In this document: piece by piece, positions 25,510 through 33,345 of the stretch
Numbering within the stretch: the first letter of the stretch is position 1
Layout: each line of letters opens with the position of its first letter
Source of the DNA: Microvirga sp. 3-52
Lineage (GTDB): Bacteria; Pseudomonadota; Alphaproteobacteria; Rhizobiales; Beijerinckiaceae
Direction of reading: 5' to 3'
Assembly (NCBI RefSeq): GCF_018383585.1
Contig: NZ_JAHAMK010000018.1
Span: 36,105-100,104 of the forward strand
DNA length: 64,000 nt
Translations under genes and position numbers: made by a program
Notes under the pieces: model-generated
What the model was told of the DNA's origin: nothing
What the model saw: the letters and a program-made list of their open reading frames with translations, nothing else
The model's database searches: none

Positions 25510-26694
25510 TTACTCTTTGACGCTGGCCGTCTTGGCAGGCTCGGCCGAAGTGCGCGTATCCACGTCGACGACCACCGACAGGCCCGGGCGCAGGAGACCC
25601 TGCTGGGCGATCTCGGGGCTGACGGTGACGCGGACGGGCACGCGCTGGACGATCTTGGTGAAATTGCCGGTGGCATTCTCCGGCGGCAGCAGGCTGAACA
25701 CCGCACCGGACGCAGGCGAAACGCTCTCCACCGTGCCGACAATGTCGGAATCGGGGAAGGCATCGACCTTCACATGCACCTTCTGACCAGGCTTCAGGGA
25801 GACGAGCTGCGTCTCCTTGAAGTTGGCATCCACATGGACGCTGGTCAGCGGGACGAGGGCCGCGAGACGGGCGCCGGGCTGCACATAGGTGCCGACCTCC
25901 ATGGCCTTGTTGCCGATGACGCCATCGACCGGCGCACGGATCTCGGTGAAGGAGAGATCACGTTCAGCCTTCTCGACGGATGTCCGGTACTCGGCGGCAA
26001 GGCGCTCGCCCTCGTTCTGCTGAGCGGCCAGAACCTGGACATTCGCTTGAGCGGCGGCCAGCGCCGCCTGGGCGCTTTTGACCTCAGCATTGGCACGGTC
26101 ACGGGCGGCCTTGGCGTTCTCGAGCGCGGCGCGGCTGGTGTAGTCGGACCGGGCGAGCTGCTGCTGGCGGGCATAGTCGCTCTCGGCCCGTTCGGCCTCG
26201 GCCTGCGCGCTGGCGATCTGCGCCTCGGCCTGTGCCGCAGAGGCCCGGCCCGACTCGATCTGGCGTCCGATGCGCGTGATGGCGCTCTGCTGGGTCGCAA
26301 GCTTGTCCTTGGCGGATTGAAGAGCGAGGCGGTAATCGCCGTCGTCGATCTTGGCGATCAGGTCGCCTGCCTTGACGCTCTGGTTGTTCGTGATCGCGAC
26401 GGAGGATACGTAGCCGGAGATCTTGGCCGACAGGATCGTGATGTCGGCCTGCACATAGGCGTCATCGGTCGAAACCATGAAGCGCCCATCGGTCCACCAG
26501 TGGAAACCCTCATAGCCGCCGAACGCGAGGGCGGCCGCCAGAATGGCCAGGATGACCGGCTTCTTGCCCCATCCCTTCCTGTCGGCCTTCGGCGATGTCA
26601 CGACGGGAGCGGCCGCCTGGACAGGCTGTCCTTCCCTAGCCGTCTCCGGGCGGTCGTCCTTGGCGCCCTGCTCAAACTCGTCCCGATAAACCAT
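25510..26694 (-). CDS. emrA: HlyD/EmrA family membrane fusion protein
   Basis: A 394-aa periplasmic adaptor. A charged cytoplasmic tail (1-50) is followed by one helix (about 56-74), then STDDAYVQADITILSAKISG and a long coiled coil rich in Ala, Gln and Glu. The lipoyl and beta-barrel parts include IRAPVDGVIGNKAMEVGTYV and VHVDANFKETQLVSLKPGQ. The start is ATG 26694 with AGAGG upstream; the frame is open to 26835 but crosses the TetR operator. It is first in emrA-emrB, divergent from the tetR-type gene. Confidence 0.92.
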   Translation of the reverse strand: MVYRDEFEQGAKDDRPETAREGQPVQAAAPVVTSPKADRKGWGKKPVILAILAAALAFGGYEGFHWWTDGRFMVSTDDAYVQADITILSAKISGYVSSVAITNNQSVKAGDLIAKIDDGDYRLALQSAKDKLATQQSAITRIGRQIESGRASAAQAEAQIASAQAEAERAESDYARQQQLARSDYTSRAALENAKAARDRANAEVKSAQAALAAAQANVQVLAAQQNEGERLAAEYRTSVEKAERDLSFTEIRAPVDGVIGNKAMEVGTYVQPGARLAALVPLTSVHVDANFKETQLVSLKPGQKVHVKVDAFPDSDIVGTVESVSPASGAVFSLLPPENATGNFTKIVQRVPVRVTVSPEIAQQGLLRPGLSVVVDVDTRTSAEPAKTASVKE

Positions 26695-26790
26695 ATGAAC
26701 CTCTGCAAGCCAACTAAAAGCCCTTGAGCCGAAAAGGTTCGGGCTTATCGTTGCAGCCTTGATCTCTATTGAATGCCTGCCATATATGAG

Positions 26791-26811
26791 TTGACCGAAC
26801 CGTTCGGTCAA
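26791..26811. promoter_or_regulatory. TetR-type operator
   Basis: TTGACCGAAC-C-GTTCGGTCAA is a perfect 10-1-10 palindrome, centred between the divergent emrA and tetR starts. GACCGAACGGTCGGTC-like sites are typical of AcrR/TetR repressors, and this one could silence both promoters. TTGAC at its edge may itself be a -35 element. Confidence 0.75.
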
Positions 26812-26843
26812 TAGCTGAAACACAAAAGGAAACAAGATTGGCC

Positions 26844-27545
26844 ATGAGCGCCGTCCATCACCGTACTCACGATCAGAACCTTTCTGCCCACGGGGAAGAA
26901 AGCACCGAAAGCGCCAAGAGGCGCCAGATCCTGGAGGGTGCCCGCAAGGTCTTCCTGGCAGAGGGGTTCGACGGCGCGAGCATGGGCGAGATCGCCAAGG
27001 TCGCGGGTGTTTCCAAAGGCACCCTCTACGTCTACTTCGACAGCAAGGAGAGCCTCTTCGCGGCTCTGACCACGGAAGAGAAGCGGGGGCTGGCCGAGGT
27101 TCTGTTCAAGCTCGACGCCGACGATCCCGATGTCCGCGGCGCCCTGGAGACGCTTGGCATCAACTATCTGCGCCGCATGGGCAAGCCCGAGCACATCTCC
27201 TCGATTCGAATGGTCATGGGCGCGGCCGAGAAGTTTCCCCGTCTGGGACAGGCCTTTTATGAGGCCGGCCCGTGCCAGGGCATTGCCCGTCTGAGCGCCT
27301 ATTTCGATCACCAGGTCGCGGCCGGGCGATTGTCCATCGAGGATACGAGCGTCGCCGCGCAGCATCTCCTCGACCTTTGCGTCTCAGGCATGCTGCGCCG
27401 CCTGCTCTTTTCCGTGGGCGAGCCCCCGACAGAGGCCGAGATCCAGAAGAACGTTGAGAACGCGCTCCGGGTGTTTTTCGCGGCCTACGGCCCGAAAGAC
27501 CCGTCTAATGATCCGTCTGCAGGGCCTCGGCTACGCGGGCTTTAA
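26844..27545 (+). CDS. TetR family transcriptional regulator
   Basis: A 233-aa repressor. The N-terminal helix-turn-helix spans RRQILEGARKVFLAEGFDGA and VAGVSKGTLYVYFDSKE, a textbook TetR motif. The C-terminal ligand domain is of the AcrR/TetR_C type. It is divergent from emrA, with a perfect palindrome between them, so control of the emrAB pump is very likely. The start is ATG 26844; TTG 26838 is possible. Its last 41 bases overlap the 3' end of the convergent Crp/Fnr gene, which encodes the unusual C-terminal tail DPSNDPSAGPRLRGL. Confidence 0.9.
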   Translation: MSAVHHRTHDQNLSAHGEESTESAKRRQILEGARKVFLAEGFDGASMGEIAKVAGVSKGTLYVYFDSKESLFAALTTEEKRGLAEVLFKLDADDPDVRGALETLGINYLRRMGKPEHISSIRMVMGAAEKFPRLGQAFYEAGPCQGIARLSAYFDHQVAAGRLSIEDTSVAAQHLLDLCVSGMLRRLLFSVGEPPTEAEIQKNVENALRVFFAAYGPKDPSNDPSAGPRLRGL

Positions 27546-28191
27546 GCACGTCCGGCTGCCGCAGGATCAGGGCGCCGCGCGTGCGCTCGATCAGCCCCTC
27601 CTGGGTCAGCATGGTGAATTCCCGCGTGATCTGCTCGCGGCGGCAGCCGATGCGGGCTGCGACGATGTGATGGAAAGGCGGCGGCGTGATGACACGCTCC
27701 CCGGACCGGTCCTGCCGTGGGGACGACAGGCGCAGGAGTTCCGAATAGAGCCGGTGCCGAAGGTCGAGGACGGTCTGCTCCATGAAGCGGGCGTTCAGCT
27801 CCCGGATGCGGGAGGCCATTAGGCAGAAGAGGCGCTCCGCCACGGACTGATGCGAGAAGAGAAGCTCCTTGAAGACGGAAGCGGGCATCACGCAGGCCTC
27901 GCCGCGGGTCAGCGCCGTGACGTTGGCGGAACGCGGCACGCCGTCGAGGGCGGCAAGCTCGCCGAAGAGGTCGCCGGGCTTCATCTCATAGAGGATGACC
28001 TCCTTGCCGGAGGGCGTGCGCATGAGGACCCGGACCTCGCCCGAGAGGAGGAAATAGACGTCCGTGGAGGGCTCGTCGAAGTCGACCAGGACCTCTTCGG
28101 GATCGAAGCGGCGCCAATTGGCCCGCGACTCGAAACGCTCAAGGTCGATGTCCAGTCCCTTGAACAGCTTAATCCCGGCGAGCCGCGCCAT
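27505..28191 (-). CDS. Crp/Fnr family transcriptional regulator
   Basis: A 228-aa regulator with an N-terminal cNMP-binding-type roll (about 15-125, including PGDLFGELAALDGVPRSANV) and a C-terminal HTH_Crp wing (IVAARIGCRREQITREFTML). The three cysteines are scattered, with none in an N-terminal cluster, so it is not an Fe-S FNR sensor. The FGELAALDGVPRSANV cassette retains Glu and Arg, but cAMP binding is not assured. It is monocistronic; the convergent overlap with the tetR-type gene means each transcript carries antisense to the other. Confidence 0.9.
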   Translation of the reverse strand: MARLAGIKLFKGLDIDLERFESRANWRRFDPEEVLVDFDEPSTDVYFLLSGEVRVLMRTPSGKEVILYEMKPGDLFGELAALDGVPRSANVTALTRGEACVMPASVFKELLFSHQSVAERLFCLMASRIRELNARFMEQTVLDLRHRLYSELLRLSSPRQDRSGERVITPPPFHHIVAARIGCRREQITREFTMLTQEGLIERTRGALILRQPDVLKARVAEALQTDH

Positions 28192-28816
28192 CGGTCTCCT
28201 CCCCCTGAATGCTATCCTTGGCTATAGCACATATTTTCCATAGCCAGTACGGTCATGTCGCCTATCCCTTTCTCAGTCCTCGACGATTTTGTCACTGGCG
28301 ATTTAGGCTAGGAGGCCATGGGCTGCGCAGGCAGTGTGTCTGGAGCGTGCCGGCGCCCTCTGATCCTTCCGTGAGCATGGCCGTCATACGCCTCACAGGA
28401 TCGGGATCACCGGGACGAGCCCGGTGATGACGTGGAGGAGGTGATGACGGCGGAGGTGATGACGTGGAGGCGCGAGTGAGAGGCCGCGGCTCTTCCAGCG
28501 GGTTCCATCATCCAGTCGCATCAGTACTCCTACCGTCATGGCCGGGCCTGTCCCGGCCATCCCGATGCTGAGAGGCTCAGCGCTTCAATCATCCAGGATC
28601 ACCGACACAAGGCCGATGACGACGGCCGAGGCGCGAGGTGAATGTCCGGCCCGCCGCAGGCGGTGTCCCGAAGGATCGGGTGCTTCCGGCGCACTCCGGA
28701 TCCTCCTTCGAGACGCCGGCTCCGCAGGCTCCTCCCGACGAGGCAGCGTTCATGGACCAGCCCCCTGAGACCGCCTGGGACCTTGCCAGCGCCGCCATCC
28801 CACGCCAAAAGGCGGC
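28192..28816. other. Gene-free interval with REP-like and short tandem repeats
   Basis: This 625-base gap carries no convincing gene. It holds a family B half-copy at 28397-28433 and three near-repeats of GGTGATGACGTGGAGGA at 28422-28470. A family B pair lies at 28534-28622 (CATGGCCGGGCCTGTCCCGG, then GACACAAGGCCGATGACG). The promoter of the ABC-F gene is presumably in the last 150 bases but is not recognisable. Confidence 0.6.
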
Positions 28817-30694
28817 ATGCTTCACATAAACGACCTGACCTACCGCATCGGCGACCGGCTGATCCTCGACCACGCCTCCTTCAACCTGCCCACCGGCGCG
28901 AAGGTGGGGCTCGTCGGGCGCAACGGCGCGGGCAAGACAACCTTGTTCAAGATCATCCAGGGGGAGCTTGCCACCGAGAGCGGCAGCGTCACCCTTCCCC
29001 GCGGCATGAAAATCGGCGCCGTGGCCCAGGAGGCGCCGGGCGGACCTGAATCCCTCATCGACGTGGTGCTCGCCGCCGACAGGGAGCGTAGCGCGCTCCT
29101 GGCCGAGGCCGAGACGGCGGACGGCATCCGCCGGGCCGAGATCGAGACCAGGCTCACCGATATCGGGGCCCATTCCGCGCCGGCCCGGGCGGCCGCGATC
29201 CTGCACGGCCTCGGCTTCGATTCACAGGCGCAGAACCGGCCCTGCTCGGACTTTTCGGGCGGCTGGCGCATGCGCGTGGCGCTCGCCGCCGTGCTGTTCA
29301 CCGAGCCGGACCTGCTCCTCCTCGACGAGCCGACCAACTATCTCGACCTCGAAGGCACGCTCTGGCTCTACGATTATCTCGGGCGCTACCCGCATACGGT
29401 GCTGGTCATCAGCCACGACCGGGAGCTCCTCGACGCCTGCGTCAACCACATCCTCCATCTCGACCGGGGCAAGCTCGCGATCTATCGCGGCGGCTACACG
29501 TCGTTCGCCAAGCAATATGCCGAGAAGCGCGAACTCACCGCCAAGATGGCGGCCAAGCAGGAGGCCGAGCGCAAGCACCTCCAGGCCTTCGTCGACCGCT
29601 TCAAGGCCAAGGCCTCGAAGGCCCGGCAGGCGCAGTCACGCGTCAAGCGGCTGGAGAAGATGGAGGCGATCACGACCATCGTGGAAGACGACGTGCTGCC
29701 CTTCAACCTGCCGGGTCCGGAGCGTCCCGCCGCACCGCCGCTGATCACGGTCGAGAGCGGAGCCGTCGGTTACGGCGAGCGGATCGTGCTCGACCGCCTC
29801 AACCTGACGATCGCGCCCGACGACCGGATCGCTCTCCTCGGCTCGAACGGCAACGGCAAGTCCACCTTCTGCAAGCTCATCGGCGGCAGGCTCGCGCCCA
29901 TGAAGGGTGAGATGCGCACGCCCACCCGCATGGACGTGGCCTATTTCGCCCAGCACCAGCTCGACGAACTGAATCCCAAGGCAACCGCATACGACCACGT
30001 CGCCGAGCGGATGCCCGACACGCCGATCGCCAGGATCCGCGCCCGCACGGCGCAGATCGGCTTTCCGGGCGCGAAGGCGGACACGCCGGTCTCCGCCCTG
30101 TCGGGCGGCGAGAAGGCGCGCCTGCTGATGGGGCTGGCGGCCTTCAACGGCCCTCACCTTCTCATCCTCGACGAGCCGACGAACCACCTCGACATCGACA
30201 GCCGCACGGCCCTGATGGAGGCGATCAACGACTATACGGGCGCTGTCATCCTGGTGAGCCACGACCGCTTCCTGATCGAGGCCTGTGCCGACCGGCTCTG
30301 GATCGTCGGCAACGGCAGCGTGAAGCCCTTCGACGGCGACATGGACGATTACCGCCAGCTCGTGCTCTCCGGCGATCTCGATCCGCAGAAGCGCCCCGAC
30401 AGGCCGCAGGCGCCCACCGCCTCGAAGGTCGACGAGCGCCGCGCCGCCGCCGAACGCCGGGTGGCGCTGGCGCCTCTGCGCAAGAAGCTGGAGGCGCTCG
30501 AGAGCCGGATGGCGAAACTCACGGACGCGATGGGCAAGATCGATACTGCCCTCGCCGACGGCACCGCGTTCCAGAAGGATCCAGCCAAGGCCGCGGAGCT
30601 GTCCAGGATGCGCGGCGAGGCGGCCACGACCCTGGCCTCCCTGGAGGAGGAATGGCTGATGCTCAGCAGCGAGATCGAGGAAGCGAGCGCTTAG
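28817..30694 (+). CDS. ABC-F family ATPase (Uup-like)
   Basis: A 625-aa soluble protein with two ABC domains and no membrane segments. The first Walker A is GRNGAGKT and the second GSNGNGKS. The signatures are SGGWRMRVALA, the ABC-F hallmark, and LSGGEKARLLMG. An alpha-helical interdomain linker follows the first domain (about 235-310). The C-terminal coiled coil (about 545-625) is as in Uup. ABC-F proteins act on stalled ribosomes or, for Uup, on DNA/replication phenotypes. The linker length favours a Uup/YbiT-like over an EttA assignment, but this is tentative. Confidence 0.9.
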   Translation: MLHINDLTYRIGDRLILDHASFNLPTGAKVGLVGRNGAGKTTLFKIIQGELATESGSVTLPRGMKIGAVAQEAPGGPESLIDVVLAADRERSALLAEAETADGIRRAEIETRLTDIGAHSAPARAAAILHGLGFDSQAQNRPCSDFSGGWRMRVALAAVLFTEPDLLLLDEPTNYLDLEGTLWLYDYLGRYPHTVLVISHDRELLDACVNHILHLDRGKLAIYRGGYTSFAKQYAEKRELTAKMAAKQEAERKHLQAFVDRFKAKASKARQAQSRVKRLEKMEAITTIVEDDVLPFNLPGPERPAAPPLITVESGAVGYGERIVLDRLNLTIAPDDRIALLGSNGNGKSTFCKLIGGRLAPMKGEMRTPTRMDVAYFAQHQLDELNPKATAYDHVAERMPDTPIARIRARTAQIGFPGAKADTPVSALSGGEKARLLMGLAAFNGPHLLILDEPTNHLDIDSRTALMEAINDYTGAVILVSHDRFLIEACADRLWIVGNGSVKPFDGDMDDYRQLVLSGDLDPQKRPDRPQAPTASKVDERRAAAERRVALAPLRKKLEALESRMAKLTDAMGKIDTALADGTAFQKDPAKAAELSRMRGEAATTLASLEEEWLMLSSEIEEASA

Positions 30695-30770
30695 CGCGTC
30701 GTGCGGAAGGGTGGGCTTGGTTTTCGGCGTCCAACGATGAGCTTTTCCCGGGAAGGAGCACCGGATCTTC
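30694..30770. repeat. Degenerate family A repeat
   Basis: GCGCGTCGTGCGGAAGGGTG, GGTTTTCGGCG and CAACGATGAGC match the first palindrome; the second is reduced to GGAGCACCGGAT. It begins at the last base of the ABC-F stop codon. Confidence 0.55.
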
Positions 30771-30833
30771 CGCCGTTATAACATCGTTCATCCTCGAAGC
30801 CGTATAGTGGCGTTCTTACCATGGAGAACGAAC

Positions 30834-31223
30834 ATGCTTCGTGCGGTATTGGCCACGACGGTGCTGGCCAGCGGTGCGTTATTCGGGGCGCTGCCGGAGG
30901 CCCAGGCCCAGAGCCTGGTGCCCTGTGCGCGGGAACACGGGTTCTGCCGCGTCCCCTATCCCACCCGCGTCATCTACGGCGTTCCCGGACGCAGCGCGGA
31001 AGTCTTCGTCCGCGACGGCACTCCTTGCTCGAACCGGGTCTTCGGCGATCCGGCTCCGGGCGTGCCCAAGCGCTGCGCCTATGTGGCCCGCCGCTACGAC
31101 CGGGGCGACCGGTGGCGCGACGACGGCTACCGTGCCCCCCCTCCTCGGCGGGGTTACGACCGCGGCTTCAGGGACGACGACGGCGGCTATGAACGTCCAG
31201 TCCGACGCTACGACGTCTACTGA
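30834..31223 (+). CDS. Small secreted cysteine-containing protein, unknown function
   Basis: A 129-aa precursor with a signal peptide (residues 1-26, ending AQA). The mature part has four cysteines: LVPCAREHGFC, GTPCSNRVFG and PKRCAYV. That spacing suggests two disulfides in a compact extracytoplasmic domain of about 60 residues. The C-terminal third is a low-complexity tail of Arg, Asp, Gly, Tyr and Pro (RRYDRGDRWRDDGYR). The start is ATG 30834, judged by the signal peptide. I do not recognise the family; similar short secreted proteins occur in Hyphomicrobiales without a role. Confidence 0.65.
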   Translation: MLRAVLATTVLASGALFGALPEAQAQSLVPCAREHGFCRVPYPTRVIYGVPGRSAEVFVRDGTPCSNRVFGDPAPGVPKRCAYVARRYDRGDRWRDDGYRAPPPRRGYDRGFRDDDGGYERPVRRYDVY

Positions 31224-31233
31224 CAGGAGACCC

Positions 31234-31283
31234 GGAACCGTGCGCTCGCAGCCGCGCAATCGATGCTGCGAGCGCACGGTTCC
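31234..31283 (+). repeat. Perfect 19-base inverted repeat
   Basis: 31234-31252 is exactly complementary to 31265-31283, with a 12-base loop. It begins 11 bases after the secreted-protein stop. No T run follows, so it is a 3'-stabilising or factor-dependent terminator structure, or a binding site. Confidence 0.7.
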
Positions 31284-31398
31284 GACCCATACTCCCTCCT
31301 GCCTACTCCCCCAGGGAGCTTGGGTTACCTACTCGGGGTCCACGCAGAATCGGAGCAGGAACGTATTCTCGTAAGAGCCTTTTGGGGGAGGCTGACAG

Positions 31399-31581
31399 AT
31401 GAGGATCCAGATTTCCGCCTGCACCGACAAAGTCTTTTCGGACGGCCTCTTGCCAATGGCCTATCTGACGGAGAGTTCGGCGTTTGCCGTCAACGACAAT
31501 ACGGCCCGTTCACAGGCCAAAGGAAAAATTCGCCTGCATTGGAAACGCGTGACCTGCTTCCCGCAACATGCCGTTAGGTAA
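31399..31581 (+). CDS. Possible small protein, unknown
   Basis: A 60-aa frame from ATG 31399, preceded by an excellent ribosome binding site (GGGGGAGG, seven bases away). There is no signal or membrane segment. It contains VNDNTARSQAKGK, an N-D-N element also seen in two neighbouring small frames. No family is recognised, and it could be a chance frame. Confidence 0.35.
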   Translation: MRIQISACTDKVFSDGLLPMAYLTESSAFAVNDNTARSQAKGKIRLHWKRVTCFPQHAVR

Positions 31582-31655
31582 ATAGATGGTGCGGGACAGC
31601 ACATCTGGCCGACCATCCGTGAGGTAGCCTCCTGCTGCCACTGATGGAGGCCACG

Positions 31656-31793
31656 ATGAATCAGGTTCTGTCCTATTGCACTGCACGGTTCTTCACGCAT
31701 GCATTCGTGCCGCTCGCCCCGCTCAGGGCCAGTGCGGTCGATCCTGGCAACGATAACGATCCGTTGGCCCCGTTCCCGTGCGTGTGGCGATAA
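31656..31793 (+). CDS. Possible very small protein (45 aa)
   Basis: ATG 31656 has GGAGG five bases upstream, and the frame ends at TAA 31791-31793. It contains two cysteines and PGNDNDPLAPFP. It is too short for a statistical coding signal; the binding site and neighbouring small genes are the only support. Confidence 0.3.
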   Translation: MNQVLSYCTARFFTHAFVPLAPLRASAVDPGNDNDPLAPFPCVWR

Positions 31794-31940
31794 GGAGATT
31801 GTCCGATTTCGAAAGCCGCAAGCGCGCTCGCCCATGATGGCTGTCGCTTACCTCCTATGGTCATTTGAACGCTCGCACCGTAGACTGCGACATTCCTCTG
31901 CCAGTGACTGCGCCCGCCTGGAGCCTGGATGGAGGGGACT

Positions 31941-32216
31941 TTGACCGATACTCATGATCTTGAAGAGATCGTCGACCTGTTCGCCATCGGCAGGCCATCC
32001 AGGAACCCCGACCTCATGCCGGTGAAGATCGCGACCCTTCCTCTCAAGAAGGCGGTTGCCCTGGTGATAGAAGATTGGTCCGACGACAAGTTCAGGCAAT
32101 TGAGCGCGATCATTCAAAGACGATCAGGACCGGCCATCCGCAGCCTCGACGACATCAAGCATCTCTACGATTGCGCAACTGCCGGCACCGGATGCTGCGG
32201 CACGCGGGCAGGCTAA
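31941..32216 (+). CDS. Small soluble protein, unknown
   Basis: A 91-aa frame. I prefer TTG 31941 (MTDTHDLEEIVDLFAIGRPS) because GGAGGGG lies just upstream; ATG 31929 is also in frame. The protein is predicted helical and cytoplasmic, with AVALVIEDWSDDKFRQLSAI in the middle and a terminal GTGCCGTRAG. No family is recognised. Confidence 0.5.
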   Translation: MTDTHDLEEIVDLFAIGRPSRNPDLMPVKIATLPLKKAVALVIEDWSDDKFRQLSAIIQRRSGPAIRSLDDIKHLYDCATAGTGCCGTRAG

Positions 32217-32430
32217 GGCAATCCCTGAAATCCTCACGTGCCGTTTCCATTCGCAAGGTCCGCTGCTCTCATGAGCTCGCCGTGTCTAAAGCATGCGCCT
32301 CATGCGCACCCGCGGCGACGCGCGTGAGCTATGCGTCGGATCGGCAGAGCCATGCAACCGGTGATGCTCGACTCTTGTTCGAGCTTGAGTTTTGCTGCCC
32401 ACAAAAATCTGGAGGAACCAAAGACACGCC

Positions 32431-32565
32431 ATGGACGAACACGACGACATTTCCGAATCCGCTCTCACCAGCCCGGCCAACGATAATCTGGCCCGTGTAT
32501 TCCGATGGATCGGCCTATTCTGCGGCATTGCGATGCTCGGGTGGAGCGTCGTCCTTCTCAGATGA
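32431..32565 (+). CDS. Tiny single-helix membrane protein (44 aa)
   Basis: ATG 32431 to TGA 32563-32565. An acidic N terminus (DEHDDISES) is followed by PANDNLARVFRW and one hydrophobic helix (IGLFCGIAMLGWSVVLL) ending in Arg. GGAGG lies about 15 bases upstream, longer than ideal. It has the layout of known small regulatory membrane proteins, but its function is unknown. Confidence 0.5.
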   Translation: MDEHDDISESALTSPANDNLARVFRWIGLFCGIAMLGWSVVLLR

Positions 32566-32689
32566 TCGACACAAACGGATGAAGCGTCGAAAGCCACCGT
32601 CTGCACTGGCATCGTCCCGCAGCATGATGATATGCAGTCATGACGGTCTCGGACGTATCGATCAACGACATCATCAACGGGAATCAATC

Positions 32690-32902
32690 GTGAAGTACGG
32701 ATACATCAGTTTCGGGATTCTTGTGCTGTCGCTGATCCCGGCCTGCATTGCGGGAGCCTTTGGCGGCTGGCCTGTCGCCGCCGTCGCCTGGGTAGCGACC
32801 TTGTTCATCGGCGGCGGCCTCTACGGTCTCGGCGCGCAGCACTTCGGCTGGCCGAAGTTGCGGCTGGACGGTCTGCCCGTCGTCGACGCCTGGCTGCCGT
32901 AA
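32690..32902 (+). CDS. Small two-helix membrane protein (70 aa)
   Basis: GTG 32690 begins a protein with two hydrophobic helices (GILVLSLIPACIAGAFGGW and VAAVAWVATLFIGGGLYGLG) and a short C-terminal tail ending VVDAWLP. The frame is open much further 5', but that part is low-quality, arginine-rich noise. No family is recognised. Confidence 0.5.
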   Translation: MKYGYISFGILVLSLIPACIAGAFGGWPVAAVAWVATLFIGGGLYGLGAQHFGWPKLRLDGLPVVDAWLP

Positions 32903-32963
32903 CGACCGCAAGCCTTCCGAAAGACGCGGATCCCGGCACGGGGCCGGGCATCGCGCGCTTCGA

Positions 32964-33341
32964 CTAGGGCTTCACCACCCGGTCGAGTCTGTTGTTCACG
33001 AAGAAGTACAGCTCGCGGCCGCCCGGCTCGGAATAGAGCACCTGCACTTCGCGCTGTCCCTTACCGCTCTCCCCGACGAGCACGTCCGTCGCGGGCTTGC
33101 CCTTCAGGCGCACGAGATCGCATTCGGTGATGCCCGGTTCGATCGTGGTCGCGGTCCCGAAGCCCGTTACGGTGCAGCGACCATCCGGACCGAGCATGGG
33201 CCCGTCGATGACGGGACCCGATGGGGCGGCCGGCGCAGGAGCCGTCGCCACGGCCGAAGCAGTCGGCGCGCGGCTCGTGCTGGTGCAGGCCGCCAGAACC
33301 GACGCCGCGAAAGCAACACTCGAGAGAACCTTTACACGCAT
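32964..33341 (-). CDS. Lipoprotein with a BamE/SmpA-like pattern
   Basis: A 125-aa precursor with lipobox LAAC (cysteine at residue 19), a Thr/Ser/Ala/Pro linker, and a C-terminal domain of about 75 residues. The domain reads EPGITECDLVRLKGKPATDV and ELYFFVNNRLDRVV. The arrangement of start-helix, G-x-P and closing strand recalls the BamE/SmpA fold, though similarity is weak. The start is ATG 33341, four bases after the carboxypeptidase stop, so the two are probably co-transcribed. Confidence 0.7.
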   Translation of the reverse strand: MRVKVLSSVAFAASVLAACTSTSRAPTASAVATAPAPAAPSGPVIDGPMLGPDGRCTVTGFGTATTIEPGITECDLVRLKGKPATDVLVGESGKGQREVQVLYSEPGGRELYFFVNNRLDRVVKP

Positions 33342-33345
33342 CCCA

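Noticed and set aside
23839..26727. 962-aa plus-strand frame antisense to emrB and emrA
   Set aside because: It is a high-GC shadow frame, rich in Arg, Asp, His and Gly, with no domain. The opposite strand encodes two clear transporters.
28638..28829. 63-aa frame before the ABC-F gene
   Set aside because: Its composition is not distinctive, no family is recognised, it overlaps the ABC-F start, and no good ribosome binding site precedes it.
32075..32902. 275-aa frame spanning the small-protein patch
   Set aside because: Only the last 70 residues (from GTG 32690) have protein-like hydrophobic helices; the rest is Arg/Cys/Ser-rich and overlaps other frames.
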